Shown in pieces: positions 1-12,655 of a stretch of DNA of 64,000 nt; within the stretch, counting starts at the first letter, position 1, and each line of letters starts with the position of its first letter. Both the position numbers and the translations under genes were made by a program. A model generated the notes under the pieces. It worked only from the letters and a program-made list of their open reading frames with translations, ran no database searches and was not told the DNA's origin. The DNA comes from Cyanoderma ruficeps (Eukaryota; Chordata; Aves; Passeriformes; Timaliidae), in NCBI GenBank assembly GCA_008694505.1, contig VZDJ01000034.1, positions 1,286,534-1,350,533 on the forward strand. Direction: 5' to 3'.

Positions 1-440
1 ACTGGCCCACAGTTCACAGGCACACCCAAATAAATAGCATTGTTTATAAGGACTGAAAATTAAAAATTAAGGGCTGTGATTTTCAAAGCTCCCCAAGGAG
101 CCCTGACATTGAACTCCCATAAAAATTAATGGTATGAAATCCCAGCCCTGCATTTCTCTGGAGCGATAAAAAGAGTATTCATTGTGCAATCAATTGCTGA
201 AATTCATAATAATTTATACTAAAGAAATCCTAAGCAATTTCACTGCTATGGACAGTTTCAGCTAGCAATAAATATGCTAAATAAAATACCTACCACATGA
301 GTAGGAGAAATGACTGTAAGATTCAACAAATTAGCTAGAACAATCCAAAGTAATTTCATTCCTTATTTTCTCCTGGGGCTTGAAGCCACCCATTTAAATT
401 TGTGTACTCTAGTTTGAATTTTAAGTTGTTTTTCCTTTCA
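1..440. other. AT-rich non-coding block at left edge
   Basis: This stretch is clearly richer in A and T than the DNA after it, with many AATAAT, TTAATT and AAATTAA words and almost no CpG. No reading frame of note crosses it and no repeat family was recognised. Such blocks upstream of developmental genes are often conserved non-coding elements, but conservation cannot be judged from one sequence, so this is only a description. Confidence 0.3.
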
Positions 441-3400
441 GATGCAAAAAAAAAATGTGTGGCTGGTTGAAAAACCCTTAGAGGAATACACAGGTGTTCC
501 CATGTTTTTTGACAAAACCATGACCTGTCAGTCAAACTCCACAGACCACTTGCAACAGCTTTGGGTTTGGCCAGAGGGAAACATAACCAGGGGGAATGTT
601 GATGCCAAGACTTTGGCCTTCCCTACACACCTTTGCTGCATTTCTGCATGTTTACATGCACCTGCAGCTGCCGGGATCCCCCACCATTGCCCCTCACGTG
701 TGAGAGAATTATTCAGTTTGGTATCAGTCACCCTTATCAGGCCTTTCGTGTGGTTTGCTGAGGATGAGATAAACGGTGCACAGGACTAGAGATGCCAAAT
801 GAAACTCCTCCACCAGAGACTTGCTGTGGAGCCACTGGATCCCATCCAAACACACAAACAGGAGCCCTTCAATCACACACCCACCCACACCTGCCCTGTC
901 CAGGCTGGTCAACAGGACGGCACCCAAGCCACGGATGTCCCACGGACAAGCAGCCAAAAGGGACCCTTCTCACCCCATCCTCAAACCTTCCTCTGTGCTG
1001 AACAAGCATCTGCAAGACACCCTGAGCATCAAGTTCCGTGGCTGCAGTCTACATTCCTCTCTGAACACCCTGTTCTCCTCCCCACTGCATGTCCATAGCT
1101 GGGATCACAGCTCTGCCTTCCCGCAGCAGGTGGACCTTGCAGACATGCAAAAGAGTTCCCTCATTTCCAGACAAACAGAAGATCATCAGGATAATTAATT
1201 ATCATTTTCATTCCCTTTTTGAGGGAATTTGATCCTCAATGTTGTAGCTTTCAAACTCTGCTGAAGAATTAAGCACCGATCCCATTACAATTTAGTAGAA
1301 ATCGTGTTCCTCCTTTAGATTCCCCTGAGACCCTGCCCCACCTTCAGGCCTCAACAGAAGAGTTACACCCAGGATCAAACCAGCTGTACCATTAGAAGAT
1401 ACTGCAGCTAAGAGCCCTCAGGAACAGGTCTGTAAGCAAAAAGAAGCAGGAGGCTGCAGGTCATGCAACCAGACATGCACACAGCCCAGATTAGTGACAA
1501 CTTTTCAAAGAGATGCCATAGTAAAAGGAGAGATAAAGACAAAACTCTAGAAACTCTTCCTCTCCTTTGAGCAAATTTTGGGTCTTCCCCACAGCTCATA
1601 TCCCACCATCCCTTATGGCCACTCCACACCCTGAGCACACCCAGGGCAGAGTTTCCAGGGCTCTCAGATCTGGAAAATGCCAACCAACCTCCAGAGCCAG
1701 ACCAACGATGGGTGGGAAGAGCAAAGAGCAAGGTCCACACATCCCACACCACAGCCATTGGCTTCACCACCAGCAGGATCAGGGAGTTTGGTGTGCCTGT
1801 CTCCTGGCTGTGGTTGGGCCTGAGCTGCCTGGGAGCATCACTGGCAATGGAGCTCCGCAGGACCTGGGCCGGTCATGGAGCTCGCTGACCACCCGGTCAC
1901 TGGGCCATGGCTCTGCCCCACAGGTCCACGCTGGTGGCCGTGGCCAGGTCCCGTTACACGTGGCTGTGTCCCCCTCTAGTGGCATGTGCCAGCCAGCACG
2001 GCCCCGGCCAGCGTGGCAGAGCCAGACGTGCTCCCTGTGCCATGGTCACCATGGACCCGAGCTCCTGCGCTCCGGGCAGGTGCACAGAGGGGATCTCCAA
2101 GAGGACACCCCGCTGCTGCTGCTCTGTGCTGAGTGCCATCCTCCACCAGCCATGGCAGGGAAAGGTGTTCCTGGAGGGACACGCTGGCCCATCAAAGCCA
2201 GAAGGATGTTCTTCCCAGTGCCCCAGACCTCTCCAGAGCTGGGCTAGGAAGGGCTGGAGGATGGCCCGGAAAAGCAGGACAATGTTACAGACACCAGGCA
2301 GAGGCACCTGAGTTTGCAGGGCTCCCCTGCCTCTCTGAAGGCCTTTTTTTCTGGGATGATTAAATGGAATTCCCTTCCGGCAGGTGCTGCCAGCAGATGG
2401 AGGGATGAGTGCCTGCTGCAAAGCCAGCAAGATGCCTCCTCACCCCAGCCAGGATGTAGCACTCTTTATCACTGTTAATTTGGATAGATTTACTCAGCAG
2501 TTCTGGTTTCATGTTCCCCTATCCACAGTATCACAACAGGGGAAGGATCAAAACTCATCTCCTTGCTGCATTCATGGCTGACAATTGTGTTTAGCCCTGA
2601 AAAACACATCAGGGCAGGCTCCCTGTTAGTTCTGTGTGCTGTGGGACGTCACTGTTCCTGCTTTCCTAAACATTTAGTATTTGTTTTTCTGGCTGGTTCT
2701 CTTAAACAACTCTAATTCTTTCACAGCTTCATGTTTCCATATATCCTGGTAGAGTAAAAAATGAAAACTGCCCTGGTTTGCCCAAGAGAGTTGAACTGTG
2801 TGGAAAAAGTTTGGCGTTTCCTTTGGTGGGAGGGTAGACCCACCCTTGGTCTTGAAATGGTGCTAAAGCGAGTGACCATAACAGCCCTAAGAGAAGATGG
2901 GATACCCTGGGAATCTGCTGAACATTCTGGAATATAGCCAGGTCATTAAAAATTCAACTCACAGAAACGTGATTCGATTTCTTTCTTAATTGGGGGCCTC
3001 AAACTAAGCACCCTCAAACACTTAGCATCAGAGGCTCCACTGAAAAGGATGCTGTGAGTGCTGTTCACAGTCACCACAAGGCTCTTGCCATCATCTCCTG
3101 CACCTCTGGAGAGGAACTGCTTGGATAACAGTGCTTCAAATGTTTCTCAATTTTCTTAAAAAATAGAAATTCCCCAAGTGGCAGAAATCGGCAATCTGAA
3201 AAAATGAAGAAATTATCAAAAAATGCAGTTTGTGAATGGGAAAAAAAATTAAAACTTTTGAGCATTTTTCTACTCATTTCAGCAGGCCTGGGTCCATGCA
3301 CACTGGTCACTCTGTACTGCTCATCTCAGCTTGATGGAAAGCCAGAGAGATGGTTAAACATCTTCACCATGGTTTTCCCTTGATGCCAGATGTGCCCCGA

Positions 3401-6400
3401 GGTATTTCCTGAGTCATGTAACATTTGTGGGCAGTATGAAGCCTGTAAGTTTGTTCTAGGACAGGAGATGACCCATATATCAATGTCAACACCTACAGCT
3501 GGGAGTCCTTTGAGACCTCTGAGTCACCCATGACTTCATTTACAAATTTTGGCATCAGTGACAGCAGCTCTGTGGGCCTGGGTCTCTGAGTCTTGCTGCT
3601 CTAACTTCCCCTTCAGAGACAACCAGGGAAAACGCCTCTGATCAGCAAAATCTTGTTTTTGACTCCTCCTCATAAGGGCTGACAGGGGTGAGTTCATCTC
3701 ATCCACCCATACACCCAAAAAAAAGATAAATAAATTTAAAAATCCAGACTTTGGAACTTACATAGGCTTCTCTACAGCTTTGCCAAGCCTTGCCACAGCC
3801 TCTGCAAGAATAATGCATGGAGGAGAGAGGAAAAGGCTAACATTTCATCATGGGTTAAGAAGGGACCCTGGATGATTATCTTACAGTCACATCCATTTTT
3901 CAGGTAATTACACTTATGGAGGATGTGCCAAACCCTTTGTGGTGGGCTGCCCTGCATGAGCTTCCCACAGTGTGCTGGGAATCTGTCCTTTGCAGGATGA
4001 TGCATCCTCAAATCACACCAAAGGATCCATCTGAGGATCTCTAAAGCATCCAACAGGCCAACAATGTCCTCCAGGTGTTTCAGAGACAACTGTGGCATGT
4101 TGCACATCTTAGCAATGACATTCCCACCTGAGGACTTGGTATCTTCCTTCCCCTCCATGTTCTGCTATTTCTCCCTCTCCGGGAGAAGGAATAGGGACCC
4201 ATTTGGGGTATGAACCCACTGGGGTCCAAAATTAAAGGACACTGAAGAAACCTTGGGAGAAGGAACATGGCCACCTCTCAGCTTCAGTTTCTAGGTTGTT
4301 TACTGCCTGGAGGGTCAGGACACATTTCCCTTGATGCTGAGCATCTGCCTCAGAAAATATCTGTGTTAGGGAGATCCTGTGCCCTTAACTTCCCTCTGAG
4401 GCAATGTCTACCCAGACATCTAGGGGTGATGGGAAGCTCACACCCTCCATCTCCACTGCTGGGTTTCTGTGCAGTGCCTTTGTGCTCTTGGCATCTCTTC
4501 CTCATCAGCTGTGACTCCAGAGCACCTCTGCTAGCCTGTACTGACTTGCCAATACCATCCTGGCAGGGCTCCTGCATTTCAGCATTCGGTGGCCCACCCT
4601 GTGCCTTGGACATTTTGCCATCTTGGTAACCCCTTGGATGGGAGAGGACACTGGGTCTAACAGGCCTAAAGAGCGTCCAGTTCCTCCTCAAGAGCCACCC
4701 TTCCACTCTTCCACAGGCATTTGCCCAGAAGCCCCCAAAGAGTTACTCTGGAGGTGCAGCTCCCCTCATCAAGGAGACAAGGTGCTGCTCCACCATCCAT
4801 CCCCATCCATCATCTGGTCACTGAGTGCAAGAAACAGGTACATGGACAACACAATCTGTTATTTTCATCTCCTCTCCACTTCCACCTGCCCATGGCTTTT
4901 CCCCAAACACGTGGAGCTTCCCTGCTCCAGCAGTTTCATTCTTTCTCACTAACCTGAGGCTCTGAACATACACCTTTGTGATCCCATCTCCTCCCCAGAT
5001 TTCCTGTGTCTGAACCCCTCTGCATTTTGTTTCCCTGCCTCTCTGACATTTATGACCTTTGTTCTGCTCTGGAGAAACCCTCATGCTGCAGAACTCAGCT
5101 GGACAAGCTCCCTGTGCTGCAGCAGCCACGTTGTGTCCAGGAGCATTCCCATTAGCAGGGGACACGTGATGGATTCAGCACTGCAGGACTGGTTTCCCAT
5201 GGGACATTTTCCTGAAGCTCAAATCATAGATCNTAAGTTAAACATATACAGCTACTCATAACCATAATTTGCCTCAACAGTCCCACTCCTGGTGATTTCT
5301 GTTAAGAGTTTTTCTGGAGCACACCTGCTTTAGGAACTTAAGAACCCCTCTAAATTCACCATGCGAAATGACACACATCTGACTGATTACCTGTCTCCCA
5401 TTTAACTCTTGCATCTGCACTTTTGAACTTCTGATCTGCAAATCCCTACTTATGTGGGGTCCACAGAAAGTAACTCATCAACCTGGAGTCTGTTATCAGT
5501 ACAGTTAAGTTGCTTTAGAAGGGTCTGCATTGCCACAGGAAAATTTTTCAGACTCAGCAAACCGAAAACAGGTTGAAAACCACTGACCAGAGGTTTTGGG
5601 ATCTTAGGGAATGTCTAAGATTATTTGGAGGCTCTGCACTTCCAGAGCTGAAATGTTAATAAGAAACTACTGACATTAGTTGGGATGAACATTGCTATAT
5701 TGACATGAGAAGGAAGCACAAACCAAGGGAAAAAAAAAAGTCAGTGTTTGACAGGTGAGATAATAAATGGTGATTTTATGAACAATGCAAAATGCAGTGG
5801 TTGCATTGCTGTGTACAATCTGCCAGGTAAACTGAGCCACTGTGTTTCCTTTATTTCAATTAGCTGCGAGTAATTTGCTGAGATATTCAGGGTAATGTGT
5901 AACTGAGAGGTTCTGAGGGCTGTTCCCAGCCTACGGCCACAGAACCTGACACCTCTAAGCAATGTGGAACATTTTTAGCCTCTGCTGGAGGCAAAAACTG
6001 AAAGTTAGACAGCACAACCCTAATTCCTCCCCAGATTGCTGGGATGGTTTCTGCCAGGTCCTTGCCCCACAGCCACACAGCCTGGGTGGGAGCTGGGGTA
6101 ATGAGGCTGCCTGAACCCCCTGGGGGAGGTTGGTTGCAAGGGGAGTCTGTGCTACAACTCCTCCCAGCCTCCACAACCAACCCAGGCAAACAAGCAGATC
6201 GTGTTGGTGTGGAAAATTCATCCCGTTGTCTGTCTCTGACCACAGAGTGACTTTTGTCAGATGGGAGAGCAGGGGCTGCCTTCCTGCATGGGTAGCTTTT
6301 GTGTCTGGTCTTCTGCACACCTCCACAGAGCCATAAAACTCTGCCTTTCTTCCCTGCCTTGGACATTTCAAGCTTCACTGATTAGGTTTGCATTGTATAC

Positions 6401-8223
6401 AGCTATTAAAGCCAAACATTTACAGTCCTTCCAGTTTTGCAGGATAATTTCAGAAGCAACAGCCCCAAATAAGTCCTTTTCTGTAGTTGAATAACCTGAT
6501 TTGTACAAATATTTTAGCAAAAAAATCTGGGCTATTCTGATTTCTATGTGGCTTCCCTCCCTTCCTAAGAATAATTGCACCAAATCCTCCAAGACACAAG
6601 ATAAACACAGTGGTTTCACTTTATTATAACAAACGATAGATTTTTCAACGCTGCCTCACCAGGTCTCTCATTCGTCTTTGTCTCCAAAAGGTTTTGTTTT
6701 CATCATTTTACCACCATATTTACGTAGAAATGCACTGGACAGCTGAAGGGATTTTACTGTCTCTTACGTTTCCTGTTCTGTAGTTTAATTAGTCATTTCT
6801 GAAAAGAACATGACCTAAAATAAGAGATTTCCCGCCACAAGAGCAAATTAAATAGATGAGCCCCAGACAGCCCAGTGCTTCTGCAGGAGCTTCACTCTTG
6901 ATGCGTTTCAGGAGAAACAAGGACTTGGTTCAGGAATCAGGTTCAATTATTAATTGCATTTCAGCAAAGCAGCGGGCTCAAAGTTGGTATAAGTGCAGCA
7001 TTCCATCCCTCAGGTATTTCCCAAAGCCCAGCTCTGCTTCTTCCTCCCAGCCAGGAGAGGATTCCCCATCCACACACCTTCCTCTGGCACCAGCGTGAAG
7101 AAGTTGTACAGCCAACACTTTGCTCCACACGCATCTTCACAAGAGGAACAGACCTCCCAAAGATGCTGCTCATATCTCAAGCTCCCATTTCCTCCACTTG
7201 GTGGATGCAGACTGAGCCAATGGAAGAGATGGTTCAACAAAAACATTGGGACCTCTTGAAGACGGGTGCGGAGGGAGAATGTTGTTCCCATTTAAAACAT
7301 TCCCCAGTCAGGGCAGGGAAATGCAGCTTGATGTCCTCCAAACACAGCCATGCTCTGCTGTAAGGCCAGTGTCTTGTCATATATCTGATGGCCAAAGACA
7401 GGGAAAACTCTGTCCTTATCAATAGTCCACATGGCTTTCAAAGGGCTTGGCCAATGCAATCCTCTTTGCCTGATTAAAGAGGAGGAATTTACCCATGGAG
7501 AAGCAGAAACCTTGGATGAGAAGCAGCAGAAGACTTTGGTCCTGGACTTCTCCACTGGCCCAGACAAGCTCATTTGTCTCTGTTTGCCCGTGTCATGGGA
7601 CAAAACTTGGAAGTTCTTTCCAGGCAGAGTTCTTCTTGTTTCCAGATATTTAGAAGATTTTTCTCCATCAGTATTTTATTCACTACCAGTAGGCCAAATA
7701 ATCCAAATCAACACCTGTCTCTTCCTTGATTTTCTCCTGTTCCTTCACACCTCTGGTTTGTATCCCCAAAAGGCCATGTCTGTGTGACAAAACAAAGCAG
7801 GCAAGGGAATGGTGGCACTGAGGGTGAAAGGGTGAAATGGTGTGGAGTTGTCAAGGAACATATAGCAGAGCCTAAAACAAACCAGCCTCACCTATCCTAT
7901 GGCTTGGGACAAAACCTCCCTGGATCTTTGCCCAGCCACTGTCTGCAAGGTACACGTTTGGCTGGGCCAAAACCACACCAGCAAGGACACCAACAGGTTG
8001 AGTGGTGCAAGGAGAGAGGTGGAGCAAGACACAGTGCCATGACCTCCTTGGTCACACGCAGGAAGAGAGACATGGAAATCATTTAGGCTGAGCACCTTGG
8101 CAATGGTGGATGTAGGTCTCATCACTCTGGAGAAATGTCATTGCAGCCTTCCAGTACCTACAGGGGCTTATTAAAAAAAGAGGAAGAATAACCTTTTAAC
8201 ACAAGCAGATAGTGACATGATGA
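441..8223. other. Intergenic DNA upstream of WNT4, no gene recognised
   Basis: No exon with a recognisable protein, splice-site pair and codon pattern was found in this stretch. The open frames present are short, overlap on both strands and encode low-complexity Pro/Ser/Cys-rich text typical of non-coding GC-rich bird DNA. There is a small CpG-enriched patch at about 1840-2110. A single ambiguous base (n) lies at 5233. A segment around 2770-3020 has an unusual composition but could not be assigned to a repeat family. Confidence 0.6.
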
Positions 8224-8476
8224 GGGGGAAGAGTTTTAAACAAAAAGAGAAGAGATTAGTTTAGATATTAGGAAGAAATTCTTTACTAAGAGGGTGGTGA
8301 AGCCTGGAACTTATTGTCCAGAGAAGCTGTGGCTGCTGGAAGTGTTCAAGGCCAGGCTGGATGGGGCTTGGAACAACCTGGGATGGTGGAAGGTGTCTCC
8401 CCCTATGGCATGGGGTGGAATGAGATGATCTTTAAAGTCCTTTTCAACCCAAACCAGTCCGGGATTCCATCATCTT
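8224..8476 (+). mobile_element. CR1 LINE fragment, 3' end
   Basis: The text follows the 3' untranslated end of a bird CR1 (chicken repeat 1) LINE in the + orientation. A 'taggaagaaattctttac' segment is followed by 'agagggtggtga', then a stretch on an amount 'lost' to averaging words such as 'ccaggctggatggggcttgg', then 'gatgatctttaaagtcc' and a diverged end. It is 5' truncated, as most CR1 copies are, and carries no coding sequence. The divergence suggests an old insertion. It is the only CR1 copy I recognise upstream of WNT4. Confidence 0.85.
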
Positions 8477-11400
8477 CAACATCTCCTGAGTGTGAAGATA
8501 AGCTGAAGACAATTCCACCACAAATCAGGAATAGTCCGAGGTGTTCACCCCTGCCCTGTCCTCTCCTGACCATCCCCAGCCTGGAAGACCCTTTGCAGTC
8601 CTGGTGGGCTCCATCCCTCCTTCCATCCTGCTCAGCTGAGCATGGCTCCCCCAGCTCCCACGGCAGGGGATGAAGTCTCAGTGCTCCTAAATGCCTGGAG
8701 GTATAATGAGCACTGCAAAGGAGGGAATCGGGGTGTTATGTATCCAACCAGCCTGAAATCTCATTTTCTCCCTGGGCAGAATGAGTAGGGCAAAGGTTGC
8801 AGTCGTGAGCTGTCACTCCAGTGCTGGCTGTCTGCATGTGCACTGCCAGGCATGGCCACTTGCCCAGCACCTGGATCCAGATTTGTTTCAGCAGTGCTAC
8901 ACACTGCTTGGTGTGCATGGCACCCACCTGACCGGGGAAATCGGTTGGAATATATTTTAAAGGCCAGAACCTGTCAATTGTGGAAGAGTGGATAACAATC
9001 TCCTCTGAAAATAGCACCAGCCAGGGGACAATTCCCTCACAGACCTGTGAGAAAGGATCTATCTGAGCAGCAGAAAAGATGGCTCTTTCTGCACTGGTAT
9101 GGTTTGAAGGCATTCACAGTATTTGGGGATGCTCTCTGTCCCTCATGGACAGCACCCACAAGTTCTCCATAGCCATTTATTTTTTCCAGAGAAATTTTGA
9201 TGGTGTGTTCAGAGACAACATCCAAAAGAAAAGTCCCTAAATCCCAAGCCACTCTGTATTTTTTTCAGTGCCCTATTTAACAATAAAATTGGAGTAGTGC
9301 ATCTTACCAGCCTCAGTGCCAGATTTCAGATGATGCCACTGAAGATTTGTTAGAACTGAACATCTGCTTCTGAAGACTCATACAAATAAATGCACCTTCC
9401 CAAGCAGGCTCTGTGATACGTATGGGGCTAAAGACATCCTGCTGCAGCTAAAAAAAGTCTGGTCCAGATGTTCCAGTGGCCCTTGTGATGTGTTGAGGTG
9501 CCCAGGTGAGCAGGGTTACAGCAACTGCTCACTCCCTGATTGTAATGAATTGGACACAGTTCTTTTGTCAGAGCAATTTTTGTGTTTGCAAAGCTCCTTT
9601 TGTTTGTGAACTGCAGCCCTACACAGTCCCTGCTCTGACCAGTCCTCAGTGCCACTCAGAAATGTTTGGGTAGTTTGAAATAAATTTCATCAGAAAAACC
9701 ACAGGTTTCTGTAAAGGAGTACAACTGTCCTGTATTTTCTGGCATGGAGGCTCCCAGAACAGCTTCTCCTCTCTCCTGGACAGGATTAATACATGTACTA
9801 TTGCTGAAGTGTCTGACAGTTACGTTCCATTAAATCCAAACCAGAATTTATTTCTATTCAGAGCCAACCCCCACAGTCTCAAATTCACCCATTTTTTCCT
9901 TTTTCTTGCAGCTCTTCTCCCCAGCACGTGGTGGGGACCACCCTCTAGATTGTAGAGCACCTGACTTTCAATCCCATTTGGTAAACCCATGGGGCATCAG
10001 AAACCTGAAAAGAACCTAAAATATCTCTAACAACCTCCATGACTGATAGCACTGCTCAGATCCAGAAACTGAGGAGGAGTGCTACCTGCCTGCACTTACT
10101 CTTCAGTGTAGTTTGTATTTCTATCACTTATATCTGGAGCCTGGCTACAGTTTTGCATGGAGTTTTGCATGCTTTGTTGCTTCCACATTGGTCTCTCAGC
10201 TGAAAACCCCTTCCTGTTTCCCCTGCTGGCCCTTTTCCCTGCCTATAATACGGTGATGGTAATTTCTCTTTGAATAAAGACACACCTGGGCAAGCCCATG
10301 AAACACTCCTGGGGTGCATTTCATTCCTCTTTCCATCCACGGAAATATTTACACATCAAAGGGAGCCTCCTTATCTAATGGGAGCTGGATGTTCATTAAA
10401 GCAACACACAGTCAGTAACAAAGAGCCGTGCCTTGCAGCCCGGGGTGGTCAGCACAGAGCTCCAACCCACACTGGGGGTGACAAGGGGCCTTCATCACCA
10501 GCTGCTGTCCTCAGAGGGGGACACAGGAGGGGCCCTGCTGGCCAAGAGGCTCTGCAGCCATGCACAGGCCAGGGAGACCTGCTGTGCCCCTTAAACATTC
10601 CCCTGGATCTGGGCTTTCCTCTCTTCCAAATCAGCTGGGCTTTGGGTTTTTAAAGCACCCTGGCACCTTCTGAATCAGAGGCCCAAAGAACTGAGCTTCC
10701 AGAAAGCTGTAGGTAATGACCAAGCAGTGTTTCGTGAGCATCTTTGAAAAGACCAAGGGGCCCACACCCTTGCAGTGAGTGTCCATTTCCATATTCTGTC
10801 CTCTGCTCACACTCATCACCTCCTCCACCCCAGAGACTGTAAAATAAACACCCCTCCTGCCCTGCTGCACTGTTATCATCTCCACAGGCAGCTCACACTG
10901 CACTTCCTAGCGGGGTGACTTACTCCAGATGTGTTTGCATCTGCCTCCCCTCTGGCATGGGGGTACCACTCGTCACTCCATGGACACTCTAGTCCCAGTG
11001 CCTCCTGTGGATGTGATCCCACGCTGAGACTGCTGCAATGGCCTTGCCAGGTCCTCCTGCTGGTTGAGTCAGGATGGTCCCCTCTGTTCCACCTGCTACA
11101 ATGGAAACAGGGCTCGAAGCTGCTGCAGAAGTAGGTGGGCATGATCTACAACTCCTCACCCAGGCCAAGAGAAGGCTCAAGAGGTCTTTCAGCTCATGTC
11201 AAGCCCCCACTGCACCATCCTGCCACCACAGCTACCCCAAAAAGGGCCACAGGGCACCCTGAGCCTGCCCATAGTAGCACCAGCCCTGGCACCAGGAGCA
11301 TTTCAGACAGGAGTGCTCTGTGATGTCCATGCCAGAGAGGACCCCAGGGTCCATGCCCACCCTTCTGGCTTCTGTTGAACTCTCTGGTGTTTCTCCTTGA

Positions 11401-11540
11401 AGGGGAATAACACATGAGAGGCCCAAAAGTAAGACATTCCCATGGACCCACATGGCTCTGGCCAGCCAGCCACAGCCCTCTAACCTCTCATTCCCCTTAG
11501 TCTCTCAATTTAGTCCTTGCCTTCCTGACAAGTTCACTCA
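8477..11540. other. Intergenic DNA, nothing recognised
   Basis: No coding exon, RNA gene or repeat family was recognised here. Open frames are short and occur on both strands without splice-site support. Confidence 0.55.
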
Positions 11541-11559
11541 ACACCCTGAGCAATTAGAA

Positions 11560-11930
11560 GCCAGAAGGCATCAGCTTTGTCTCAAATGATGAGCCAGATT
11601 AATCAGCTCCAGTTGCACTGAATTACCCAGACAGGGCTCACAGCAACAACCTCCAATTCACCAGCAGAGCAGCCAGCATCCCGCTTTCACCCCGGATAAT
11701 CAGCAAGGATGTGAAAGCCAGATGAATGACTAGGTGAGGGTGGGCTGCTGCCTGTCAGGAGCTGGAATATAAGTCAAAGCACTTTGAAATTAAATCCTCA
11801 CTTTGACAGGGAACTAATGCGGAGATTTTAAAGGAGGTGTAATAAAGTTAGACAGGCATATGTGCAGCCTAGTGCAAATCACCGTGCTTTGAGTAAGTGT
11901 GCCCCAGCTACAGGAAAGTGGAGTTGAAAA
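11560..11930. promoter_or_regulatory. Candidate WNT4 upstream enhancer with TCF/LEF-like sites
   Basis: About 1.3-1.6 kb upstream of the WNT4 start codon lies a moderately AT-rich stretch dense in developmental factor cores. Four CTTTGA/TCAAAG cores, the centre of TCF/LEF sites, occur at 11774-11779, 11782-11787, 11801-11806 and 11887-11892. The first two face each other across two bases. A TGCAAAT octamer-like word, ATAAA words and a CATATG E-box lie nearby. What is seen is motif density; enhancer function and Wnt feedback control are inferences that need cross-species conservation to support them. Confidence 0.35.
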
Positions 11931-12655
11931 GACAAAGGGAATTTTGAATAGCTCCAAACCAGCTTGGCAAGATTTTAGAGATGGTAGCAAGAGGTTTTAG
12001 TAATGGACCTAAGTAACAACATTGTCAGGAGGAGATTTGGTGCACAGTTGTGGCTGCCTGGGATCTTGGATTTCACACCAAGCAGCCGGCTCACATTGCT
12101 CCTGGCTTTAAATTAAGTCATTTGTGCCCATATGGGTAGACAGAGGCATGGTGGATGGAGCAGAGATAGGGATCCCCACCACATCTCTTGGCCTCAGGGT
12201 GGGTAAGCCATGCTGTTAGGACCTCCTGGGATTTTCCAAGAGTTGAATTTTCCAGAGGTGAATTTAAGCCTTGATATCTGGTCAAGCATCACCCTCCACC
12301 TGCACATTCTAGAGTCTGCCATCAGCCGCTGTGGCTGGCAGCTCTCCCCGGGGCAGTCCTTGCTGAGACGCCAAGGGGGTTTGCAAATTCGGCTCCGAAC
12401 GCTGTTCTCCTGCCAGAACCCCCAGAGAGATACCCCAGATAGAACCCGCCCAGACCCTGCTCCTTAGCTGCGAATTTTCAAATGCACTTTGGCATTTACA
12501 GCGAATCCTCAGAAACCGGACTCCGGGAAATCACTGCCGGGCTGAGAGGTGCTTGTTGAGGAAGGCAGCCTGGGCAATGCACGCCAGGCAGCGCCAGGAC
12601 ATCTCAGGGCTCTGCTCCTTCACAAGCACCAGGAAATTACCCCCAAAACACCAAA
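11931..12655. other. Proximal WNT4 upstream region
   Basis: This non-coding stretch lies between the candidate enhancer and the CpG island. GC content rises towards the right. No TATA box in a convincing position was found. ATG triplets at 12553, 12577 and 12655 lie in frame with WNT4 but are probably upstream of, or within, the 5' leader. Confidence 0.45.

Noticed and set aside
1567..2247. 226-residue plus-strand open frame upstream of WNT4
   Set aside because: Its composition is Pro/Ser/Gly/Cys-rich, no domain is recognisable, there are overlapping frames on the other strand and no start or splice context. Only the CpG patch inside it is kept as a lead.
2770..3020. Possible LTR or DNA-transposon remnant
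   Set aside because: The composition is unusual, but I could not match it to any family or find terminal repeats.
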